Of a DNA stretch of 48,507 nucleotides, positions 42,499-48,507 are shown one piece after another. Origin of the DNA: Kutzneria sp. 744 (GTDB lineage Bacteria; Actinomycetota; Actinomycetes; Mycobacteriales; Pseudonocardiaceae); NCBI RefSeq assembly GCF_000568255.1, contig NZ_KK037166.1, positions 5,571,041-5,619,547 of the forward strand, in the 5' to 3' direction. The stretch's first letter is position 1; every line of letters begins with the position of its first letter. The notes beneath the pieces are model-generated. The model was not told the origin of the DNA. It saw only the letters and a list, made by a program, of their open reading frames with translations, and made no database searches. The translations under genes were made by a program, and so were the position numbers.

Positions 42499-43013
42499 CG
42501 ACCGCTCCCCGCGTAGACGACGGCCTCTTCGTCGCCGCCGAGTTCGAACGCATCGTGCAGGGCACGGACCGCGTCATCCAACTGAGTATCCCGGCAGATG
42601 ACCGAGATCCGGATCTCGGAGGTGGAGATGATCTCGATGTTGACGCCGGCCTCGGACAGCGCCTCGCAGAAGGTCGCCGTGACGCCCGGGTGCGAGCGCA
42701 TGCCGGCGCCGATCAGCGACACCTTGCCCACGTGGTCGTCGTAGAGCACGCCGCTGTGGCCGATCTCGGGCTTGGCCTTCTCCAGCGCGGCCACCGCCCG
42801 CGGGCCGTCGGTCTTGGGCAGCGTGAAGGTGATGTCGGTGCGGCCGGTGGCGACCTGGGAGACGTTCTGCACGACCATGTCGATGTCGACCTCGGCGTCG
42901 GCGACCACGCGGAAGACGCGGGCCGCGATGCCCGGGTGGTCCGGCACCGCCGTCACGGTGACCTTGGCCTCCGACCGGTCGTGCGCGACGCCGGTGATGA
43001 TCGCCTGCTCCAC
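42495..43013 (-). CDS. lysC: Putative aspartate kinase beta subunit (internal start)
   Basis: The in-frame GTG at 43013 has a strong ribosome site (ATGGAGGACCTTCCC). It begins exactly where the C. glutamicum beta subunit does, and gives the same length of 172 aa. It consists of the ACT-domain regulatory part only, for assembly into an alpha2-beta2 enzyme. Confidence 0.55.
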   Translation of the reverse strand: MEQAIITGVAHDRSEAKVTVTAVPDHPGIAARVFRVVADAEVDIDMVVQNVSQVATGRTDITFTLPKTDGPRAVAALEKAKPEIGHSGVLYDDHVGKVSLIGAGMRSHPGVTATFCEALSEAGVNIEIISTSEIRISVICRDTQLDDAVRALHDAFELGGDEEAVVYAGSGR

Positions 43014-43760
43014 GGGAAGGTCCTCCATCGACCCGGTCACCAGCGTGCCGGTCTTGTTGTTGAACGAGGAACGGACGCGCAGCGGCACGTTGTACCGCCG
43101 GGCGTACTCGACCGAGCGCAGGTGCAGCACCTTCGCGCCGGCCGCGGCCATCTCCAGCATCTCCTCGTAGGTGATCTGGAGCAGGTGCTTGGCGTCGCGC
43201 ACGATGCGGGGGTCGGCGCTGAACACGCCGTCCACATCGGTGTAGATCTCGCAGACGTCGGCCTTGAGCGCCGCGGCCAGCGCGACGGCGGTGGTGTCCG
43301 TGCCGCCGCGGCCGATCGTGGTGATCTCCTTGCTGTCCTGACTCACGCCCTGGAAGCCGGCCACGATGCAGATCGCGCCGTCGGCCAGCGCGTCCTGGAT
43401 GCGGCCCGGCGTCACGTCGATGATGCGCGCGTTGCCGTGCACGGCGGTGGTGATCACGCCGGCCTGCGACCCGGTGTACGAGCGTGCCTCGAATCCCAAG
43501 GCGTGGATGGCCATGGCCACCAGCGACATGGAGATCCGCTCGCCCGCGGTGAGCAGCATGTCCAGCTCGCGGGCCGGCGGCACCGGAGCGACCTGGGACG
43601 CGAGGTCCAGCAGCTCGTCGGTGGAGTCGCCCATGGCCGAGACCGCGACGACCACGTCGTTGCCCGCCCGTTTGGTGGCGGCGATCCGCTCGGCCACGCG
43701 TTTGATCCGCTCGGCACTTTCCAGTGAGGAGCCGCCGTACTTCTGCACGACCAGTGCCAC
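42495..43760 (-). CDS. lysC: Aspartate kinase, with probable internal beta-subunit start
   Basis: 421 aa from ATG 43760. KYGGSSLES (7-15) and the [15 protein letters not shown] and [17 protein letters not shown] segments form the kinase domain. Two ACT domains follow from ~265 ([39 protein letters not shown]) and provide Lys/Thr feedback control. GTG 43013 (VEQAIITGV) sits 7 nt after GGAGGA and would yield a 172-aa beta subunit, as in Corynebacterium. Operon lysC-asd-kinase. Confidence 0.96.
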   Translation of the reverse strand: MALVVQKYGGSSLESAERIKRVAERIAATKRAGNDVVVAVSAMGDSTDELLDLASQVAPVPPARELDMLLTAGERISMSLVAMAIHALGFEARSYTGSQAGVITTAVHGNARIIDVTPGRIQDALADGAICIVAGFQGVSQDSKEITTIGRGGTDTTAVALAAALKADVCEIYTDVDGVFSADPRIVRDAKHLLQITYEEMLEMAAAGAKVLHLRSVEYARRYNVPLRVRSSFNNKTGTLVTGSMEDLPVEQAIITGVAHDRSEAKVTVTAVPDHPGIAARVFRVVADAEVDIDMVVQNVSQVATGRTDITFTLPKTDGPRAVAALEKAKPEIGHSGVLYDDHVGKVSLIGAGMRSHPGVTATFCEALSEAGVNIEIISTSEIRISVICRDTQLDDAVRALHDAFELGGDEEAVVYAGSGR

Positions 43761-43850
43761 TGATCGAACCTCCTCGCAGACCGGGCCAGAGCGTGTCCGG
43801 ACGCAGCGTACCCTCGCCTTCGGACCCGGTGGCCAGACGAAGGGATCGGG

Positions 43851-45020
43851 GTGTCAGCCATCACGACGGCCCGGCCCGAGGCCAGTTCCGCGACGTCGCG
43901 GCAGGTCGCGTACCTGACCGCGCCCGCTCTGGTGTTCCTCGGCGTGCGCGCCATCGGCCTCGTGGTGCTGGCCTGGATGGCCGCCCGCAACGGCCGATCC
44001 ATCACCACTGCTCTCACTTCGTGGGACGGGCACTGGTTCCTGGGGCTCGCGCAGGGCGGCTACGGGGCGGCCGGCCGCGACCTCGTGGACGCCCACTTCC
44101 AGCACGACCAGAGCAACCTGCTGGCCTTCTTCCCCGGCTTTCCGGCACTGACCAGCCTGATCGCCCACGTGCCCGGGGTGACGCTGGTCGACGCCGCCTT
44201 CGCCGTGACCGTGCTGTCCGGCCTGGCCTGCTCCTACGGCGTGGTCCGGCTCGGGGAGTCGGTTCCCGGGGGCTCGCGGCGGCTCGGTCTCGTGCTGGCC
44301 GCGCTGTTCGCCGCCTCGCCGATGGCCGTCGTGCTGTCGATGACCTACTCCGAAGCCCTGTTCTGCGCCTTCGCCGTGTGGTCGCTCGTGTTCACGCTGG
44401 AGCGCCGATGGGCGTGGGCCGGCGTCTTCTGCGCCCTGTCCGGGCTGGTCAGGCCGACCGCCGCCGCCGTCATCGTCGCCGTCGGCCTCGCCGCCGTGAT
44501 CGCCATCGTGCGGCGCGAGGACGGCTGGCGGCCCTGGGTCGGCGCCTTGGTGGCACCCGTCGGCCTCGTCGGCTACCTGGCGTGGGTCGGCGTTCGGACC
44601 GGCAGCTGGGACGGCTGGTTCCAGGTGCAGCAGCGGGGCTGGGGCTCCCAGTTCGACGGCGGCATCGCCACCTTCAAGTTCGCCCTCGACGCCCTCGCCT
44701 CCGGCCGCTCCGTGCTCGAGGTCCTCACCGTCGGGCTCTGCGTCGTCGCCATCGCCCTGGTCGTGCTGTGCATCCGGCGGCGCGTGCCATGGCCACTGAT
44801 CGCCTACGGCATCGCCGTGCTGATCATGGATCTGGGCTCCAACGGCCTGATGAACTCCAAGGCCCGGCTCATGCTGCCGGCGTTCGTGCTGCTCATCCCC
44901 GTCGGCATGGCGTTGGTCCGGCGGCTCCGCAGCACCCAGTGGCTCACCCTGGTCACCGTGTCGGTGATGAGTGCCTGGTTCGGCGCTTACGCCATCACCG
45001 CGTGGCCCTACGCTATTTGA
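43851..45020 (+). CDS. PIG-V-like membrane mannosyltransferase
   Basis: 389 aa from GTG 43851. About ten TM helices. The first exported loop carries [23 protein letters not shown], with the WD…W pattern of GT-C/PIG-V glycosyltransferases. [13 protein letters not shown] and [19 protein letters not shown] follow, and [11 protein letters not shown] is typical too. It probably transfers mannose from polyprenyl-phosphomannose to an envelope glycolipid. Followed after 1 nt by the nitroreductase start. Confidence 0.8.
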   Translation: MSAITTARPEASSATSRQVAYLTAPALVFLGVRAIGLVVLAWMAARNGRSITTALTSWDGHWFLGLAQGGYGAAGRDLVDAHFQHDQSNLLAFFPGFPALTSLIAHVPGVTLVDAAFAVTVLSGLACSYGVVRLGESVPGGSRRLGLVLAALFAASPMAVVLSMTYSEALFCAFAVWSLVFTLERRWAWAGVFCALSGLVRPTAAAVIVAVGLAAVIAIVRREDGWRPWVGALVAPVGLVGYLAWVGVRTGSWDGWFQVQQRGWGSQFDGGIATFKFALDALASGRSVLEVLTVGLCVVAIALVVLCIRRRVPWPLIAYGIAVLIMDLGSNGLMNSKARLMLPAFVLLIPVGMALVRRLRSTQWLTLVTVSVMSAWFGAYAITAWPYAI

Positions 45021-45021
45021 G

Positions 45022-45582
45022 GTGCATCCCCTCATCAGCGAGCGCTGGAGCCCCCGGGCCCTCGACCCGTCCGCCAAGGTCACCGACGAGCAGCTCGAGT
45101 CCCTGTTCGAGGCCGCCCGCTGGGCCGCCTCCTCCGGCAACACCCAGCCCGCCCGCTGGCTCGTCGGCCGCCGCGGCGACCCTTCGTTCCAGCAGATCTT
45201 CGACGCCCTGCGCCCCGGCAACCAGTCCTGGGCCGGCGCCGCGTCGGCGCTGATCGTCGGCTGTGTCGTCACCGAGGACGAGACCGGCCGCCCCATGCCC
45301 AAGCCCGACTACGTGCTCGGCCTCGCCGGCCAGAACCTCGTGCTCCAGGCCGTCGCCGAGGGCCTCGTCGCCCACCAGATGGGCGGCTTCTCCCCCGAGG
45401 CCATCGCCGCTTCTTTCGGTCTGCCCCCCACCGCCCGCGCCGTTGTGGTGATCGCCGTCGGCGTGCTGGGCTCCCCTTCCCTGCTCCCCGAGGACCTCGC
45501 CGCCCGGGAAGTAGCCCCTCGCGTCCGGAAACCCTTGTCGGAGCTGGTTTTCACCGACACCTGGGGCTCCGCCGCCTTCTAA
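45022..45582 (+). CDS. Nitroreductase-family FMN oxidoreductase
   Basis: 186 aa from GTG 45022, one base after the previous stop, so probably co-translated. Family features: ERWSPRALDPSAKVTDEQLESLFEAARWAASSGNTQPARW (FMN-binding Arg and Ser/Asn), the central LAGQNLVLQAVAEGLVAHQMGGF helix, and the end RKPLSELVF. It reduces nitro compounds or quinones with NAD(P)H. Confidence 0.9.
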   Translation: MHPLISERWSPRALDPSAKVTDEQLESLFEAARWAASSGNTQPARWLVGRRGDPSFQQIFDALRPGNQSWAGAASALIVGCVVTEDETGRPMPKPDYVLGLAGQNLVLQAVAEGLVAHQMGGFSPEAIAASFGLPPTARAVVVIAVGVLGSPSLLPEDLAAREVAPRVRKPLSELVFTDTWGSAAF

Positions 45583-45666
45583 GCGCGGCCCGCCCTTCCC
45601 CGGGGGCCGCCGTCCCCACCCAGCCTACCGGCGCGCACCTCTGGTGGATCTTGAAACCGGGCGGCC

Positions 45667-45693
45667 TGTGGACAACTGGGGCCCTGTGGACAA
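45667..45693 (-). promoter_or_regulatory. Two DnaA-box sequences
   Basis: TTGTCCACA (minus strand) occurs at 45667-45675 and 45685-45693, 18 bp apart, matching the preferred actinobacterial DnaA box. It lies in a short convergent intergenic gap. Could be a DnaA-binding or titration site. Confidence 0.5.
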
Positions 45694-45694
45694 C

Positions 45695-46006
45695 TCAGCC
45701 CAGGCGGCGGACCAAGCGCACCACGATGCTGGTGACGATGAGCCAGAAGATCGCGGCCAGGCCGTAGTTGGCCAGCACGCGGAGCTTGGCGTCGGCCGGC
45801 GTGAACAGGTCGCGGAAGGCCAGGGCCAGCGGGTCGGCCCAGGCGCGGACGAAGGTGGTGATGGGGTTGTCCGGGTTGGCGCCGAAAACGGTGAGCAGCA
45901 CGTGCGCGACAAGGATGACGGCGATGATCGTGCCGACCCAGCGCAGGACGGCGGCGACGATGCCGACAACCCTGCCGCGCGCGTGCGTCTCCGTCTGTTC
46001 GGCCAT
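45695..46006 (-). CDS. Small membrane protein, paralogue 1 of 3
   Basis: 103 aa from ATG 46006. TM1 (~14-42, VVGIVAAVLRWVGTIIAVILVAHVLLTVFG) and TM2 (~78-100, NYGLAAIFWLIVTSIVVRLVRRL) flank an ANPDNPITTFVRAWADPLALAFRDLF loop. It shares the ILVAH…NPxNP…W…NYGLAA pattern with the next two genes. Probably a homo- or hetero-oligomeric membrane protein; function unknown. Confidence 0.8.
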   Translation of the reverse strand: MAEQTETHARGRVVGIVAAVLRWVGTIIAVILVAHVLLTVFGANPDNPITTFVRAWADPLALAFRDLFTPADAKLRVLANYGLAAIFWLIVTSIVVRLVRRLG

Positions 46007-46042
46007 ACGGGGCAGTCTGCCACGCCGGCCGACCGGCGTCGA

Positions 46043-46339
46043 TCAGCCGGCGCGGTAGAGCACTCGGGCGATGAGACCCGTTACGACCAGCCAGAACACC
46101 GCGGCCAGGCCGTAATTCAAGATCACATTAAGCGCCTCGCTGCCGGTGGCGAACAGGTTGCCGAACCACAGCGCCAGCGCGCCGGCCCACTGCGCGACCC
46201 ACACCACGAGCGGGTTGCCCGGGTTGGCGCCCAGCAGCGCGAACAGGATGTGCGCGACCAGGATGACCGCGATGATCGTGCCGATGACGCGGACCACCGT
46301 TCCCGCCGTCGCACGACCGCCACGAACGTAGGTAGCCAT
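46043..46339 (-). CDS. Small membrane protein, paralogue 2 of 3
   Basis: 98 aa from ATG 46339 (MATYVRGGRATAGTVVRVIG). TM1 contains TIIAVILVAHILFALLG, the loop is ANPGNPLVVWVAQWAGALALWFGNLF, and TM2 is NYGLAAVFWLVVTGLIARVLY. About half its residues match paralogue 1 by eye. An ORF extension to 46351 is possible. Confidence 0.8.
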   Translation of the reverse strand: MATYVRGGRATAGTVVRVIGTIIAVILVAHILFALLGANPGNPLVVWVAQWAGALALWFGNLFATGSEALNVILNYGLAAVFWLVVTGLIARVLYRAG

Positions 46340-46427
46340 GACCGACCTCACCTCGCTCGATACAGGTCGCCACCCGATCGGGTGGCGTCGAGCGGTGAAT
46401 ACCCACCCCGAGTGATCGCTACACGGG

Positions 46428-46712
46428 TCAGCGCAGCACCCGGGCGAGGATGCGGGTCACCAGCAGCCAGAACACGGCCGCGAGGGCGTAGGTGATGATC
46501 ACGCTGGCCGGCGCGCCCTGCGGCTGCACGATGTTGCCCCACCACAGAACCAGCAGGTCGGACCACACCTTGACCACCGAGAACAGCACGTTGTCGGCGG
46601 TCGACCCACTCAGCACCAGCAGCATGCGAATGATCATGACCAGGGCGGTGAGCACGCCGAACAGGTTGATCACCGTGGACAGCACGCCCGACTTCTTGCC
46701 CCCTGACGCCAT
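46428..46712 (-). CDS. Small membrane protein, paralogue 3 of 3
   Basis: 94 aa from ATG 46712 (MASGGKKSGVLSTVINLFGV). More diverged: TM1 is LTALVMIIRMLLVLSG, the loop is VLFSVVKVWSDLLVLWWGNI, and TM2 is TYALAAVFWLLVTRILARVL. The conserved tail YxLAAVFWLxVT shows common origin. Confidence 0.78.
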   Translation of the reverse strand: MASGGKKSGVLSTVINLFGVLTALVMIIRMLLVLSGSTADNVLFSVVKVWSDLLVLWWGNIVQPQGAPASVIITYALAAVFWLLVTRILARVLR

Positions 46713-46805
46713 GCGTCCACCTAACCACAGCCCCCAGGTGCCCGATCATGCCCAGCATGTGGGTCCCGGGTTTCACGATCCGGCGATAGCGGTTACGCTC
46801 CGCCC

Positions 46806-48507
<1,702 letters not shown>

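Overview
The window is high-GC actinobacterial chromosome, most likely a member of the Pseudonocardiaceae. The evidence is strong G/C third-position bias, frequent GTG starts, a WhiB regulator, and a gene order (RidA, DUF4177, two ArsA-type ATPases, whiB4, ponA2-like, metallophosphoesterase) that parallels Mycobacterium tuberculosis Rv3678c-Rv3683. Genus and species cannot be fixed from the sequence alone.

Left core (1-10.6 kb): two tandem paralogous hypothetical genes, the RidA/DUF4177 pair, a small membrane protein, two overlapping ArsA/GET3-like ATPases (the second with a perfect 42-bp in-frame tandem duplication), whiB4, a class A penicillin-binding protein with a PASTA domain, two hypothetical genes, a YqeY-like gene, a metallophosphoesterase, and an intact tRNA-Pro(CGG).

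Mobile region (10.62-32.43 kb): an actinomycete integrative and conjugative element (AICE) integrated in the 3' half of tRNA-Pro. A 43-bp direct repeat, running from the anticodon loop to the tRNA end, bounds it. From left to right it carries a membrane protein, a ribbon-helix-helix-like protein, a tyrosine integrase and Xis, a DUF3631 ATPase and a prim-pol (replication), an unknown protein, a Nudix hydrolase, a glycine/valine repeat protein, a TraB/FtsK DNA translocase, a disrupted Spd-like membrane gene, and a chain of tiny overlapping genes (zinc-ribbon, membrane and lipoprotein-like). A PycTM-type (Pycsar effector family) membrane protein lies near the start of that chain. Divergently, a GntR regulator fused to a P-loop kinase domain is followed by a D-2-hydroxyacid dehydrogenase. 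The right end has a second GntR/UTRA regulator and a low-GC two-TM cargo gene. Structured non-coding DNA is abundant: a ~140-bp nested palindrome in the replication gene, a repeated GGGGACGTGAC leader element, a CTAG-rich hairpin cluster next to traB, twin palindromes, and GTTCTTTGAGAAC-like boxes in the transfer-operon leader.

Right core (32.4-48.5 kb): the original tRNA terminator, an intergenic repeat, an S9 peptidase, Dps, Ohr, an FMN reductase, an HSL-type esterase, a Fur-family regulator, an MFS transporter, an FGGY kinase interrupted by ~350 bp of foreign-looking DNA, asd and lysC, a PIG-V-like membrane mannosyltransferase, a nitroreductase, three tandem paralogous small membrane proteins, and leuA behind a probable leucine leader peptide. 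leuA loses its frame in the last ~90 bp, as expected for a low-quality sequence end.

The most distinctive material is in the AICE: its candidate origin palindrome, its repeated leader element, its candidate clt, and its accessory membrane effector and regulator genes.
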